64,000 nucleotides of DNA from Flavimaricola marinus (GCF_900184895.1 NZ_FXZK01000003.1:62001-126000), one strand, 5' to 3'. Positions 8,686-18,338 are shown, counted from the stretch's first letter. Notes: generated from the sequence alone by a model not told the origin. Program-made: numbers and translations.

Positions 8686-9027
8686 TCAGACCTCTTCGAC
8701 AGTGACCTTATCGGCGTAGAATGCCAAATGGCCTGCAATCTCTTCCAAGCCGGGCTTCGGGTTTTCATAGGACCAGACAGCGTCCTTGATCGCACCGCTC
8801 TTTGCGATGATCGAGAAATAGGTCGCGTCGCCCTTGTGGGGGCAGGTGGTTTGCGTGTCCGACGGCTCGAGAAAGGCCATCGCGATGTCGGCCCTCGGAA
8901 AATAGATCACGCTGGGGTAATCCCCTTCGGTCAGTTGCAGCGCGTTCGTGCTCTCGCCCAGCACCGCACCGCCAGCGCGCACGACCCAAGTGCCGGTCGC
9001 GGGCCGTATCGTTATGTGGTCGGCCAT
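8686..9027 (-). CDS. DUF427 domain protein
   Basis: A 113-residue cytoplasmic protein that matches the DUF427 family: a small beta-rich fold with the conserved segments GDYPSVIYFPRADI, then TTCPHKGDATYFSI, and a Trp-Ser-Tyr-Glu-Pro-like turn (VWSYENPKPG). The single Cys-Pro-His-Lys-Gly motif is the family's best conserved spot and suggests a ligand or metal site, but no reaction has been established to my knowledge. It lies downstream of the aminopeptidase P gene on the same strand with a 90-base gap and is convergent with the ClC gene. Confidence 0.85.
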   Translation of the reverse strand: MADHITIRPATGTWVVRAGGAVLGESTNALQLTEGDYPSVIYFPRADIAMAFLEPSDTQTTCPHKGDATYFSIIAKSGAIKDAVWSYENPKPGLEEIAGHLAFYADKVTVEEV

Positions 9028-9117
9028 AGATCTCTCTCCCCAAGGATTGAGCCGCCATTGGTAGGGCGGCGATATGACACCGAGGTGTCAAAATATGCGA
9101 TGATTGCCATCGCGACA

Positions 9118-10917
9118 TCAAAGTGCGGCGCAGGCCTGTGTCAGCCAAATAAGTGTGGCGTCGTCGACCCTTGGTCCGATGTGCTGCAACGTAGCGGCAT
9201 GATACCAGTTGATCCAGTCCCGTTCCTGCGGCGATAGGCGATCGGTCAGGATCAACCGGCGATCGAAAGGGACCCAAGTCAGGGTCTCGAATGCGAGCAT
9301 GTCGCGGTCGTCGCCGCCGCTGATCTTCGGGGCCGCGATGACGGCGATCAGGTTTTCGATCCGGATACCGAATGCGCCTTCGCGGTAGTAGCCCGGCTCG
9401 TTCGACAGGATCATGCCTTCATCCAACGGCACGTCCGAAATCCGCGACAGGCGTTGCGGCCCCTCATGCACGCTCAGGTATGCGCCGACACCGTGGCCCG
9501 TGCCGTGATCGTAGTCGCGGCCCAGTGTCCAAAGCGGGAACCGCGCCAGGCTGTCGAGGTGACCGCCGGTCACGCCGCGCGGAAACCGAGCCCGGCTGAT
9601 CGCGATCATGCCTTGCAGGACAGCGGTATAGCTTTCGGCGGCGTCTTCGGGCGGCGGGCCGACCGCGATTGTCCGGGTGATGTCGGTCGTGCCGTCAAGG
9701 TATTGGCCGCCGCTATCGACGAGCAGCAATTCGCCATTCCGCACGGGACGGTCGGTATCCTCCGTCACCCGGTAATGGACAATGGCACCATGCTCACCCG
9801 CGCCGCAGATGGTTTCGAAACTGATGTCGCGCAGGGCGTTGGTCGCCCGGCGAAAGCCTTCCAAGGCCTCGACCACGGCGATCTCGGTCAGGCCACCTTT
9901 CGGCGCTTCGGCATCCAACCAGGCAAGGAACTGAACCATCGCGGCCCCATCCCGCAGATGGGCCGCTCGGGCTCCCTCCAGCTCTACCGGGTTTTTGCAC
10001 GCTTTCGGCAGGGAACAGGGGTCCTGGGCTCGGGCGATGTCGGTGCCCGCAGCCTCCAGGATGGCGCGCACCGCTTCGGGGGCCGAGGCGGGATCGAGCC
10101 GAACCGGGCCGAACAGGCCGGCCAAAGCCGCTTCGAACTGGTCGATCGGGTGCGTGGTGACGTCCGGACCCAGATGCTGCACGATCACGTCGGTCTTGCC
10201 GGGGTGGGCAAACAACAGCACCTTCGCGTCGTCGTAGAGGATGGCATAGCATTGCGGAACGGGGTTCCGCTCTATGTCCGCGCCGCGAATGTTGAGCAGC
10301 CACGCGATGCTGTCTGGCAAGGTCAGCACTGCCGCCGGCTGACCGGCATCGCGAAGTGACTTGGCCAATCGCGCGCGTTTCTCGGCGTGGGGCTCACCGG
10401 CATTCTCGATGGGATATGCCGAGAAGGGCGGCTTGGGCGGGGCAGGGCGGTCTTCCCAAAGCGGATCGATCAGGTTCGGGCCCGGCCGCAGGGTGATACC
10501 TGCGGGCGCCAGCTTTGCCTCCAGATCCGCGATGGCCTTGACCGTATGGAGCCACGGGTCAAAACCGACGACGGCACCGGATGTCAGGTGCTTGGTCAAC
10601 CAATCCGCCAGATTGACCTCGGGCCAGTTGACCGGCGTGAACTCCGGCGCCACCTGGCTGCACACCTGCACGCGGTAACGGCCGTCCACGAAAACGCCGG
10701 CCACATCCCGAGTGACAACGGCAAAGCCCGCAGAACCTGTGAACCCGGTGAGCCACTTCAACCGCTCGTCACAGGGGGCGACGTATTCGCCCTGAAAGGC
10801 ATCCTCGCGCGGGACGATCAGGGTATCGAGGCCCTGCTCGACCATCGCACGGCGCAGTGCTGCAAGGCGGGGCGGACCCTGCTCAGGACGACTGGTCACT
10901 TCAAAGGTCTGAAACAT
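9118..10917 (-). CDS. Xaa-Pro aminopeptidase (aminopeptidase P, M24B)
   Basis: A 599-residue three-domain aminopeptidase P, the long form found in many bacteria and eukaryotes, which removes N-terminal residues ahead of proline. Two creatinase-type N-terminal domains cover about residues 1-310. The pita-bread catalytic domain carries all five metal ligands in order: the two Asp in VDSGGQYLDGTTDITRT, His in HGTGHGVGAYLSVHEGP, Glu in ILSNEPGYY, and Glu in GIRIENL. A C-terminal segment ending in DWINWYHA completes the long form. It starts 32 bases after the cobT stop, so the two may be co-transcribed; a functional tie to cobalt chelation is not evident. Confidence 0.93.
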   Translation of the reverse strand: MFQTFEVTSRPEQGPPRLAALRRAMVEQGLDTLIVPREDAFQGEYVAPCDERLKWLTGFTGSAGFAVVTRDVAGVFVDGRYRVQVCSQVAPEFTPVNWPEVNLADWLTKHLTSGAVVGFDPWLHTVKAIADLEAKLAPAGITLRPGPNLIDPLWEDRPAPPKPPFSAYPIENAGEPHAEKRARLAKSLRDAGQPAAVLTLPDSIAWLLNIRGADIERNPVPQCYAILYDDAKVLLFAHPGKTDVIVQHLGPDVTTHPIDQFEAALAGLFGPVRLDPASAPEAVRAILEAAGTDIARAQDPCSLPKACKNPVELEGARAAHLRDGAAMVQFLAWLDAEAPKGGLTEIAVVEALEGFRRATNALRDISFETICGAGEHGAIVHYRVTEDTDRPVRNGELLLVDSGGQYLDGTTDITRTIAVGPPPEDAAESYTAVLQGMIAISRARFPRGVTGGHLDSLARFPLWTLGRDYDHGTGHGVGAYLSVHEGPQRLSRISDVPLDEGMILSNEPGYYREGAFGIRIENLIAVIAAPKISGGDDRDMLAFETLTWVPFDRRLILTDRLSPQERDWINWYHAATLQHIGPRVDDATLIWLTQACAAL

Positions 10918-10949
10918 CCTTTGGTCCTCTCTGTCAGGGGTGTGCTGAA

Positions 10950-12827
10950 TTAGCTGACCTTGCGCATTCCCAAGACGCGGGCGCGCTTGCGGGGATCGCT
11001 ATCGAACAGGCTCGCGAGTTGCTCGGTCATAGCGCCGGCCAGTTGATCGACATCGGTAATGGTCACGGCGCGATCGTAATAGCGGGTCACGTCATGGCCG
11101 ATGCCTACGGCGATCAGCTCGACGGCTTTGCGACGCTCGACCATATCGATCACATCGCGCAGATGCTTTTCCAGATAGTTGGCGGGGTTCACCGACAAGG
11201 TGGAATCGTCCACCGGCGCACCGTCCGAAATCACCATCAGGATCTTGCGCGCCTCGGGGCGATGCATCATCCGGCGATAGGCCCATTCGAGAGCCTCACC
11301 GTCGATGTTCTCCTTCAGCAGTCCTTCCTTCATCATCAGGCCCAGATTTGGGCGGGCGCGGCGCCACGGGGCGTCGGCGCTCTTGTAGATGATGTGGCGC
11401 AGATCGTTGAGACGGCCCGGCTGGACCGGGCGCCCCTCGGCGAGCCATTTTTCGCGGCTCATGCCACCCTTCCAGGCCTTGGTGGTAAAGCCGAGAATCT
11501 CGACCTTGACCTGACAACGCTCCAGCGTGCGGGCGAGCACATCGGCGCAGATCGCGGCAATAGAGATCGGACGGCCGCGCATAGAGCCGGAATTGTCGAG
11601 CAGCAGGGTCACGCAGGTATCGCGGAACTCGGTGTCCTTCTCGATCTTGAAGGACAGAGGCGTCGTCGGGTTGGCGACAACGCGGGCCAGACGACCGGCA
11701 TCCAATGTGCCTTCCTCAAGGTCGAATTCCCATGAGCGGTTCTGCTGGGCCTGCAAACGACGCTGCAGCTTGTTGGCAAGGCGGGACACCGCGCCCTTCA
11801 GCGGCTCGAGCTGCTGGTCGAGATAGGCGCGCAACCGCTCGAGCTCGGCAGGTTCGGCCAGATCCTCGGCCCCGATCTCTTCGTCGAATTCGGTCTTGTA
11901 GACCTGATAGTTCGGATCGGCGTCCGAAATCGGCTGCGGGGCAGGCGGCTCCAGTGGAGCCTCGCCCTCGGGCATCTCGGTTTCTTCGGCCTGCTCGGAA
12001 TCGGCCTGATCGTCCATGCTGACCTGCGCCTGCGAAGGATCCTGCTGGTCTTCCTGAGTTTGCTCCGGGCTGGCTTCGGCATCCTCGCTGTCGGATTCGT
12101 CCTCGCCCTGGCTGTCCTGCTCTTCCTGATCCTCGCTGCCGTCCTCGGCCTCGTCCTCTTGGTCGTCGTCCTGCTGATCGGGATCGTCACCCAATTGGTC
12201 GCCGTAGCCCAGATCCTTGATGATCTCGCGGGCGAGCTTTGCAAAGGCTTTCTGGTCGGACAGCAATTCGTCGATGTTGCTCAAATGGTCGCCACAGTGA
12301 TCCTCGATAAAGCCGCGCCACAGGTCCATCACGTTGCTGGCGCCCTCGGGCAAATCGCGCCCGGTGGCCAGATGGCGGATCAGGTAGCCGGCGGCCACCG
12401 ACAAGGGTGCATCAGCGGCATCGCGGATCTGGTCATAGCCTTTGCGGCGGGCCTCAGCGCCGATCTTGGCGTCGATATTGCCCGCGGTGCCGGGCATGTG
12501 ACGGGCACCGACCGCCTCGACCCGTGCCGTCTCCATTGCATCATAGAGATCACGGGCCATCTGGCCCTGAGGCATATACCGGGCCGACGTCTTGGCGTCG
12601 TGAAACTTGTGGCGCAAGGCAAAGGCGTCGGCCGTGCCACGTGCCAACAGAACCTCGTCGCGGGTCATGCGGCGGCTGATCTGCGGCAGACGGATCGTCT
12701 CGGCGGTCTGACCCGCCGGATCGACGCTATAGGTCACCGCCAGATCCGGATCGTCGGCCATGACCTTGGTGGCCTCTGCGAGGGCCTTCTTGAAGGGATC
12801 GGCGGGATTGTCTGTGGGCTTGCTCAT
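10950..12827 (-). CDS. cobT: cobaltochelatase subunit CobT
   Basis: CobT is the subunit that, with the AAA+ protein CobS and the large CobN, inserts cobalt into hydrogenobyrinic acid a,c-diamide in aerobic cobalamin synthesis. The 625-residue sequence has the family layout: a helical N-terminal half, a very acidic linker rich in Asp, Glu and Gln (about 211-293), and a C-terminal von Willebrand A-like domain whose MIDAS begins DNSGSM at 411-416. CobS is encoded nearby at 14244-15230 on the same strand, separated by two other genes, while CobN is not in the window. The start ATG at 12827 gives the usual MSKPxDNPAD-type N-terminus. Confidence 0.95.
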   Translation of the reverse strand: MSKPTDNPADPFKKALAEATKVMADDPDLAVTYSVDPAGQTAETIRLPQISRRMTRDEVLLARGTADAFALRHKFHDAKTSARYMPQGQMARDLYDAMETARVEAVGARHMPGTAGNIDAKIGAEARRKGYDQIRDAADAPLSVAAGYLIRHLATGRDLPEGASNVMDLWRGFIEDHCGDHLSNIDELLSDQKAFAKLAREIIKDLGYGDQLGDDPDQQDDDQEDEAEDGSEDQEEQDSQGEDESDSEDAEASPEQTQEDQQDPSQAQVSMDDQADSEQAEETEMPEGEAPLEPPAPQPISDADPNYQVYKTEFDEEIGAEDLAEPAELERLRAYLDQQLEPLKGAVSRLANKLQRRLQAQQNRSWEFDLEEGTLDAGRLARVVANPTTPLSFKIEKDTEFRDTCVTLLLDNSGSMRGRPISIAAICADVLARTLERCQVKVEILGFTTKAWKGGMSREKWLAEGRPVQPGRLNDLRHIIYKSADAPWRRARPNLGLMMKEGLLKENIDGEALEWAYRRMMHRPEARKILMVISDGAPVDDSTLSVNPANYLEKHLRDVIDMVERRKAVELIAVGIGHDVTRYYDRAVTITDVDQLAGAMTEQLASLFDSDPRKRARVLGMRKVS

Positions 12828-12928
12828 ACGCCAGATAAATCACCGGAACAGGGCGGGGGCAAGGGCGGCCTGCATCGGAAGCGCACCGCAAACAGCACGG
12901 TCCGTCCGGGGCTGGGCGGCGTGACCGC

Positions 12929-13315
12929 TCAGCTCAACAGAAGGGATGTGCAGCCGAGGCGCAGGCGCTCGGCAGCGCGTTGCGCCCACAGGGCATCTGC
13001 GGGGTCGTCGTTGAACGTCGCTCGGGTCAATAGTGCGGCGTGGGCCATCTTGGCCGAGATGCGCCAATGCAGGATCTGGCGGGCCTGATCCGGGGCCATG
13101 GTGGCCTCGATAAGGTCCAGCATGGCGGCGCGCTGCATCTGCGTTTGCTCGGAGCCTTCGCCATCAAACATCCATTGGTATTCCATGAACGCAGACAACC
13201 GGCCCGCACAATTCGCGAATGTGCGCAAAGGGTCTGTCGTTTGGGCCTCGGCCACTTCGACGGTCTGAGCCAAGCCCGCCAGACAGAACCCTGCAATGCA
13301 AAGAACCTGTCTCAT
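12929..13315 (-). CDS. small secreted protein of unknown function
   Basis: I do not recognise this 128-residue protein. From the ATG at 13315 it begins with a signal peptide (short start, hydrophobic VLCIAGFCLAGLA, likely cleavage after AEA near residue 24). The mature part is helical, has two cysteines (in FANCAGR and near the end in LGCTSLL) that might pair, and contains WMFDGEGSEQTQMQRAAM. Another ATG four codons upstream (13327) is possible. It lies directly upstream of cobT on the same strand with about 100 bases between, so co-transcription is possible. The cysteine pair and signal peptide suggest a periplasmic location. Confidence 0.6.
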   Translation of the reverse strand: MRQVLCIAGFCLAGLAQTVEVAEAQTTDPLRTFANCAGRLSAFMEYQWMFDGEGSEQTQMQRAAMLDLIEATMAPDQARQILHWRISAKMAHAALLTRATFNDDPADALWAQRAAERLRLGCTSLLLS

Positions 13316-13520
13316 GTTGCCCAGCATACGGGCGGAAAATGAACAAATCGCACATAAAATGAGCGACTTGTGAACAATTTCGGCCGGGATTGCGTTAATG
13401 CCACGGCGACCGAGGTGTTCCGCGCAAATCCGCACATTCAGTGCGCGATTACAGGCGATGCACATGGCCGCGCTTCGGCCCAGATATGGGACATCGAATT
13501 AAATCCAACCGGAGTTAGAC

Positions 13521-14129
13521 ATGTCCACCCAAACCCCCAAAATCGCCGTCATCATCAGTTCCACCCGCGCTGCCCGTTTCGCAGACAAGCCCGCCGCATG
13601 GCTGATGGCCCAAGCGGAAAAGCGCGATGACTTCACGGCCGAGCTCGTCGACCTGCGCGATTTCGATCTGCCGTTCTTTGACGAAATGGCATCGAACAAA
13701 TACATGCCCAGCCAAGATCCCAAGGCATTGGCATGGCAGAAGAAGATCGCGGAATTCGACGGCTACGTCATCGTGACCGCCGAGTATAACCACTCGATCA
13801 CCGGCGCTCTCAAGAATGCGCTCGACCAGGCCTATGTCGAATGGAATCGCAAGCCTGTCGGCGCGATCGGCTACGGCGGCGTTGGTGCAGCCCGTGCGAT
13901 CGAGCATCTGCGCGGCATCGCAGTCGAGCTTGAGATGGTGCCAGTGCGGACAGCCGTGCACATCGGCGGCGCCGACTTCATCGCCGTGCACCCGATGGGC
14001 GCCAACGGCGAGATGGAGACCATCGAGGCGCACATCAGCGACGCGGCCACCACGATGTTCGACGAGATCGTTTGGTGGGCAAACGCCACCATGGCGGCAC
14101 GCGCACCCGCAGCGTCCGAGGCAGCCTGA
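13521..14129 (+). CDS. NAD(P)H-dependent FMN reductase family protein
   Basis: A 202-residue flavodoxin-like oxidoreductase. The N-terminal strand and phosphate loop read IAVIISSTRAARFADKP; further on EYNHSITGALKNALD and the glycine-rich GAIGYGGVGAARAIEHLR are typical of the NADPH-dependent FMN reductase family that includes azobenzene and chromate/quinone reductases. It would use NAD(P)H to reduce FMN or a bound quinone or azo substrate; the physiological substrate is not visible. A good ribosome binding site (GGAG) lies 7-8 bases before the start. It is convergent with cobS and shares a strong hairpin terminator with it. Confidence 0.88.
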   Translation: MSTQTPKIAVIISSTRAARFADKPAAWLMAQAEKRDDFTAELVDLRDFDLPFFDEMASNKYMPSQDPKALAWQKKIAEFDGYVIVTAEYNHSITGALKNALDQAYVEWNRKPVGAIGYGGVGAARAIEHLRGIAVELEMVPVRTAVHIGGADFIAVHPMGANGEMETIEAHISDAATTMFDEIVWWANATMAARAPAASEAA

Positions 14130-14178
14130 TCCGAACGGCCGGGTGGGGGCCGATCCCCACCCATGCGCTCGAAACAAG

Positions 14179-14209
14179 AACGCCCGGTCTGCATGGCAGG
14201 CCGGGCGTT
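14179..14209. terminator. bidirectional hairpin terminator
   Basis: AACGCCCGG (14179-14187) pairs with CCGGGCGTT (14201-14209); the inner bases CTGC/GCAG extend it to a stem of about 14 bp with a 3-base loop. It sits between the convergent FMN reductase and cobS genes and could end both transcripts. Confidence 0.7.
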
Positions 14210-14243
14210 ACTTTGCGTGGGTGTCTCGCCTGCGGCGCAGGGA

Positions 14244-15230
14244 TTACTTCATCGCCATCGATGCGGCACTCTCGGGCAATTCCTCGTCGAAACAGCGCTG
14301 ATAGAATTCGGCCACGGTCTGCCGCTCCAATTCGTCGCACTTGTTCAGGAACGACAGGCGGAACGCATAGCCGATGTTGCGGAAGATCTCGGCGTTCTGG
14401 GCCCAGTTGATGACCGTCCGGGGGCTCATGACGGTGGACAGGTCACCGTTCATGAAGGCGGTTCGGGTCAATTCGGCGACAGTGACCATCTGGCTGATGT
14501 GCTTGCGGCCTTTGTCGGTGTTGTAGTGCGGGCTCTTCGACAGAACGATCGCCGTCTCGGCATCATGGGACAGATAGTTCAACGTGGCGACCAAGGACCA
14601 GCGGTCCATCTGGGCCTGGTTGATCTGCTGGGTGCCGTGGTACAGGCCGGTCGTGTCACCAAGGCCGACAGTGTTGGCGGTGGCAAACAGACGGAAATAG
14701 GGGTTCGGGGTGATGATCTCGTTCTGATCCATCAGGGTCAGCTTGCCGTCATGCTCCAGCACACGCTGGATCACGAACATCACGTCGGCGCGGCCGGCGT
14801 CGTATTCGTCAAAAACGATGGCGACGGGATTGCGCAGGGCCCAGGGCAGGATGCCTTCGTGGAATTCAGTAACCTGCTTGCCATCGCGCAGCTTGATCGC
14901 ATCCTTGCCGATCAGGTCGATCCGGCTGATGTGGCTGTCGAGGTTGACGCGCACGGTCGGCCAATTCAGGCGGGCGGCGACCTGCTCGATATGGGTGGAT
15001 TTGCCAGTGCCGTGATAACCCTGCACCATGACCCGGCGGTTGTGGCTGAAACCTGCGAGAATTGCGAGGGTGGTATCGGGGTCGAACTTGTAGGTCGAAT
15101 CCACCTCGGGAACGCGGTCGGATCCGGCGGCAAAGCCTTTGACCGTCATGTCGGTGTCAATGCCAAAAACCTCACGCACCGAAATGCTTTCGGTGGGTTT
15201 TTCCATCATCTGGCTGTTTCCGTCGGCCAT
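14244..15230 (-). CDS. cobS: cobaltochelatase subunit CobS
   Basis: CobS is the AAA+ ATPase of the aerobic cobalt chelatase, forming rings with CobT to drive metal insertion by CobN. The 328-residue protein has Walker [10 protein letters not shown] at 71-79, Walker [10 protein letters not shown], and a sensor-1 Asn in [11 protein letters not shown]-terminal residues 16-45 contain the family's VREVFGID segment. The start is set at 15230 ([11 protein letters not shown]), since the in-frame extension upstream lacks similarity. CobT lies 1.4 kb downstream on the same strand. A J-domain gene and a BolA gene lie on the other side, past the sigma-factor block. Confidence 0.95.
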   Translation of the reverse strand: MADGNSQMMEKPTESISVREVFGIDTDMTVKGFAAGSDRVPEVDSTYKFDPDTTLAILAGFSHNRRVMVQGYHGTGKSTHIEQVAARLNWPTVRVNLDSHISRIDLIGKDAIKLRDGKQVTEFHEGILPWALRNPVAIVFDEYDAGRADVMFVIQRVLEHDGKLTLMDQNEIITPNPYFRLFATANTVGLGDTTGLYHGTQQINQAQMDRWSLVATLNYLSHDAETAIVLSKSPHYNTDKGRKHISQMVTVAELTRTAFMNGDLSTVMSPRTVINWAQNAEIFRNIGYAFRLSFLNKCDELERQTVAEFYQRCFDEELPESAASMAMK

Positions 15231-15610
15231 GTCTTCGATCCTTTCCGCCCCAAGGGGCACCATGGATGGCTGCCCTCGTATCGCATTCTCTAGTGAAGCA
15301 TATGGCGGACGGGTTCAAGGGCAAGGTCGGGGCCGCAAACGATCAGCGCACGGGTCTGCGCAATCGGAGCGAGGGGACGCTGGCAAGCGGTCCCGAGGCG
15401 CGAGATCGCGCGGTCTGCCAAGGTCCTCCGCATCGTCCTGCGCGCGCCCGTCGCAGGCAATCCGCGTCAACGGCCTCCTTCGTTCCGCAACGGGCAGGGA
15501 TGCGGGCCACGGTCCCGCGATGTTGGGTCCGTTCCCCGTAAGAAGAGCATTTGCGGTTCTGCGAACACATAGACCATTGAAAACCCGGTCGGAATGGTGA
15601 CCATAGGCGC
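15231..15610. other. 380-base intergenic region between divergent cobS and sigma-factor genes
   Basis: Promoters for both divergent genes should be here, but I could not fix a convincing -35/-10 pair. Short open frames on both strands (for example plus 15266-15541) have no recognisable product and arginine-rich, low-quality translations. I see no RNA gene or repeat. Confidence 0.4.
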
Positions 15611-16183
15611 ATGGAGTCTGCATCGCCCAAGGGTCCTTCCGCGGCTGCGCGTGAAGTCGAGAATCTGATCCTGCAGGTGGCTCTGCGGGACCGGGCAGCC
15701 TTCAAGTCGCTTTATGACAGAACCTCTGCGAAACTATTTGGGGTCTGCCTGCGTGTGTTGACCGACACAGCAGAGGCAGAGGACGCCTTGCAGGAAATAT
15801 TCGTCAAGGTCTGGGATCGGGCCGACCGGTATCAGGCCAATGGGCTCAGCCCGATGACGTGGCTGATCACCGTGGCGCGAAACCATGCCATCGACCGACT
15901 GCGTGCGCGCAAATCGGCCGCTGGTGGCGGGATGGACGAGGCGGTCGATATTGCCGACGGCGCTCCGGGGCCCGAAGCATTGGCCATCGCGTCTTCGGAC
16001 CGGGGCCGGATCGTGGAGTGTATGGGCCAGCTAGAGCCCGACAAGGCCGACGCCGTGCGCCGTGCCTACCTCGAAGGGGAGAAATACGACGAACTGGCCG
16101 CACGCTATAGCGTGCCGCTGAACACTATTCGCACATGGCTGCGCCGCAGCCTGATCAAACTCAGAGAGTGCCTGTCGGCATGA
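15611..16183 (+). CDS. ECF sigma factor, SigK/RpoE-like
   Basis: A 190-residue extracytoplasmic-function sigma factor. Region 2 spans about 30-95, with FKSLYDRTSAKLFGVCLRVL and the -10-recognition segment EIFVKVWDRADRY and MTWLITVARNHAIDRLR; region 4 (about 130-187) ends in a helix-turn-helix, YDELAARYSVPLNTIRTWLR. The absence of regions 1 and 3 is normal for the class. The stop overlaps the ATG of the next gene in ATGA, so the sigma factor and its anti-sigma factor are translationally coupled. Together with the following membrane anti-sigma, fasciclin and MsrB genes it looks like an envelope or oxidative-stress regulon (inference). Confidence 0.93.
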   Translation: MESASPKGPSAAAREVENLILQVALRDRAAFKSLYDRTSAKLFGVCLRVLTDTAEAEDALQEIFVKVWDRADRYQANGLSPMTWLITVARNHAIDRLRARKSAAGGGMDEAVDIADGAPGPEALAIASSDRGRIVECMGQLEPDKADAVRRAYLEGEKYDELAARYSVPLNTIRTWLRRSLIKLRECLSA

Positions 16184-16875
16184 TGGATGAACCGGACATG
16201 GACGAGCAGGAGGCCCGGATCGCGGAATACGCGCTGGGACTGTTGTCACCGCAGGAGGCAAAGGCCTTCGAAGATGCCATGGCGGGCGACGCCGTGCTGC
16301 GGGCGTCCTATGCCATCTGGGTCGAAAACCTCGTCAGCCTCACCGACGACATTGCGCCCGTGGCACCTCCGGCCAGCGTCTGGTCACGAACCGAGGCGAA
16401 GCTCTTTGCCGCCGACCCTGGTCGCACCAAGCCGTCTCTCCTACGGCGCTGGGGGCTGGCGCCTGTGGGCTTTGTCGGCCTCGCGGCCGCCGTGGCCTTT
16501 GCGGTATTCATCAATATCCCGGTGCAGTCGCCCCCCTTCAACCCGGCCTATCACGCAGAGGTCGTCTCCGAAGACGGGACATTCGTCGTGCAAGCCGGCT
16601 TCGATCCGGCCACGGCGACGCTGCGGGTCATTCGCGAAGCTGCCGAGCCACGCCCCGACCGGGTGCTGGAACTTTGGGTGATCGCAGGAGACAATCCGCC
16701 TGTGTCTCTCGGCGTGCTGCCCGAGGATCAGACTGTCGATCTGCCTGTTCCGGTTGCCTTGCAGGGGGCCGTGCAGGGCGGCCTGCTGGCGATCTCCGAC
16801 GAGCCACCGGGCGGATCGCCCACCGGGGCGCCGACCGGCGATGTGCTCGCCGTCGGGCCGCTCACTCTCCTGTGA
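16180..16875 (+). CDS. membrane anti-sigma factor, RskA-like
   Basis: A 231-residue single-pass membrane protein. The cytoplasmic N-terminus (1-90) contains the anti-sigma zinc-less helical domain with AEYALGLLSPQEAKAFEDAM, a pattern typical of the RskA/anti-sigma-K family; one transmembrane helix follows at about 92-113; the periplasmic part (about 115-231) is the RskA domain with ELWVIAGDNPPVSLGVLP and a terminal GPLTLL. It should hold the ECF sigma factor at the membrane until an envelope signal releases it, perhaps by regulated proteolysis. The ATG at 16180 overlaps the sigma-factor stop by four bases, which decides the start over an upstream in-frame candidate at 16135. Confidence 0.92.
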   Translation: MMDEPDMDEQEARIAEYALGLLSPQEAKAFEDAMAGDAVLRASYAIWVENLVSLTDDIAPVAPPASVWSRTEAKLFAADPGRTKPSLLRRWGLAPVGFVGLAAAVAFAVFINIPVQSPPFNPAYHAEVVSEDGTFVVQAGFDPATATLRVIREAAEPRPDRVLELWVIAGDNPPVSLGVLPEDQTVDLPVPVALQGAVQGGLLAISDEPPGGSPTGAPTGDVLAVGPLTLL

Positions 16876-16985
16876 TCGAGAATTCGAACGTCCTCTGAAA
16901 CTCATTCCTCCGCCGGTCCGTGTCTTCGTCGATCTGGGCAACACCGCTCTGGTTCGAAACGACGAAAGTCACATTGGAGGATACC

Positions 16986-17546
16986 ATGACCATCAAGACC
17001 ATTCTGAGCGCGACCGCGGCGATCTGTATCGGAACCGGCGCACTGGCCGATGCCCACGCAACAAACCCGATGGTGGGCGGAGCTGAAATGCTGCCCGAAA
17101 TGAACATCGTGGAGAATGCGGTCAATTCGCCGATCCACACCACGCTCGTCGCCGCCGTTCAGGCCGCCGACCTCGTCGACACGTTGATGGGGCCGGGCCC
17201 GTTCACCGTCTTCGCTCCGACCGACGACGCATTCGGCATGATCTCCGAAGACTCGCTCAACGCGCTGCTTCAGCCGGAAGCCAAAGCGCAGCTGCAGACC
17301 GTGCTCACCTGCCACGTGGTCGGGGCCGAAGTCTTCTCCGACGCCATCGCCGGCATGATTGCAGACGACAACGGCATGCATCCCGTTCCGACCCTGGGCG
17401 GCTGCACCCTGATGGCGCAGATGGACGGCGACAACATCACGCTCACCGACGAAAACGGCCGGGTCGCCACGGTGACCATCGCCGATGTCGATCAGTCGAA
17501 CGGTGTGATCCACGTCATCGACCGGGTCATGCTGCCCAAGCAATAA
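16986..17546 (+). CDS. secreted fasciclin (FAS1) domain protein
   Basis: A 186-residue exported protein with a signal peptide (MTIKTILSATAAICIGTGALA, cleavage about residue 21-25) and one FAS1 domain. The two conserved FAS1 boxes are visible: H1 in GPGPFTVFAPTDDAFG and H2 in GVIHVIDRVMLP near the C-terminus. FAS1 proteins are adhesive or surface proteins. It follows the anti-sigma gene by 110 bases, has a good GGAGG ribosome binding site, and is a likely target of the adjacent sigma factor, as fasciclin proteins MPT70 and MPT83 are for SigK in mycobacteria (established for mycobacteria, inferred here). Confidence 0.92.
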   Translation: MTIKTILSATAAICIGTGALADAHATNPMVGGAEMLPEMNIVENAVNSPIHTTLVAAVQAADLVDTLMGPGPFTVFAPTDDAFGMISEDSLNALLQPEAKAQLQTVLTCHVVGAEVFSDAIAGMIADDNGMHPVPTLGGCTLMAQMDGDNITLTDENGRVATVTIADVDQSNGVIHVIDRVMLPKQ

Positions 17547-17564
17547 GGGCGCTGATCGAGCGGT

Positions 17565-17584
17565 GCGATCCCCTCCGGGATCGC
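17565..17584 (+). terminator. hairpin terminator after the fasciclin gene
   Basis: GCGATCCC (17565-17572) and GGGATCGC (17577-17584) form a perfect 8-bp stem with a CTCC loop, 18 bases after the stop; CCTCCTTTT follows about ten bases later. It would separate the sigma/anti-sigma/fasciclin unit from msrB, at least partly. Confidence 0.55.
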
Positions 17585-17746
17585 CAGAGCCCTCCTTTTG
17601 GCGGTGTGGTCAAGGCGCCGTCAAAAGGTAAATGTGGCGGGGTCGCCCCCATTACGGCCCTGTCACATCATCGTGCGTCGCGTCCAATTCTCTTTCCTGG
17701 GCGCGGCGCACTTTGCTACCCCATAGGAAACCGGAAGGATAGCACG

Positions 17747-18211
17747 ATGAACCGCAGAACCTTTACGCAACTGGGTCTTGCCGGCCTGCTGAGCAGCGCC
17801 GCCACCGGGCTTCGGGCTCAGAGCTTCGAAGTCACGCGGACAGATGCGGAATGGCGGGCAATGCTGACCGATCTGCAATACCGAGTGATGCGGCGCGAGG
17901 GAACCGAGCGGGCGGGCTCCAGCCCTCTGGACAAGAACTACGCCGCCGGCACCTATATCTGTCGGGGCTGCGCCCTGCCGCTCTACCCCTCGACCACGAA
18001 ATACGACAGCGGCACCGGCTGGCCCAGCTTTTGGGACAGCCTGCCCGGCGCAATCGGAACCAAGCCGGACAATACTCTGCTGACGGCACGCACAGAAGTG
18101 CACTGCCGGCGATGTGGCAGCCATCTCGGGCATATCTTCGACGACGGCCCCGCACCGACGGGCAAGAGGCATTGCCTGAATGGTGTGAGCCTCATCTTCC
18201 AAGCGGCCTAG
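17747..18211 (+). CDS. msrB: Tat-exported peptide-methionine (R)-S-oxide reductase MsrB
   Basis: MsrB reduces methionine-R-sulfoxide in proteins. The 154-residue protein has two zinc-binding CxxC motifs (ICRGCALPLY, Cys72/75, and CRRCGSHLGHIFDDGP, Cys120/123) and the catalytic Cys143 in RHCLNG. The N-terminus (RRTFTQLGLAGLL) is a twin-arginine signal, so this copy should act in the periplasm, unlike the usual cytoplasmic MsrB. The start at 17747 is supported by GGAAGG nine bases upstream. The gene follows the sigma/anti-sigma/fasciclin genes on the same strand, consistent with protection of envelope proteins from oxidation. Confidence 0.93.
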   Translation: MNRRTFTQLGLAGLLSSAATGLRAQSFEVTRTDAEWRAMLTDLQYRVMRREGTERAGSSPLDKNYAAGTYICRGCALPLYPSTTKYDSGTGWPSFWDSLPGAIGTKPDNTLLTARTEVHCRRCGSHLGHIFDDGPAPTGKRHCLNGVSLIFQAA

Positions 18212-18338
18212 CCCCCCGAGAAACTAGGCATCTCCTGCGAATGGAAACACTTAGTTTCGCATTTTAGGGAATGCGTGGTGCGCTCCAGCCTGTAGGTTGT
18301 GGCAATTGTTGGTGTGTATTCGAATCAAGGAGATGCCA

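Noticed and set aside
15266-15541. A 91-residue frame between cobS and the sigma factor
   Set aside because: Arg/Ser/Pro-rich translation without motif; equally long frames exist on the other strand.
18311-18335. A TTCGAATC sequence resembling a tRNA T loop
   Set aside because: No acceptor, D or anticodon arms can be folded around it.
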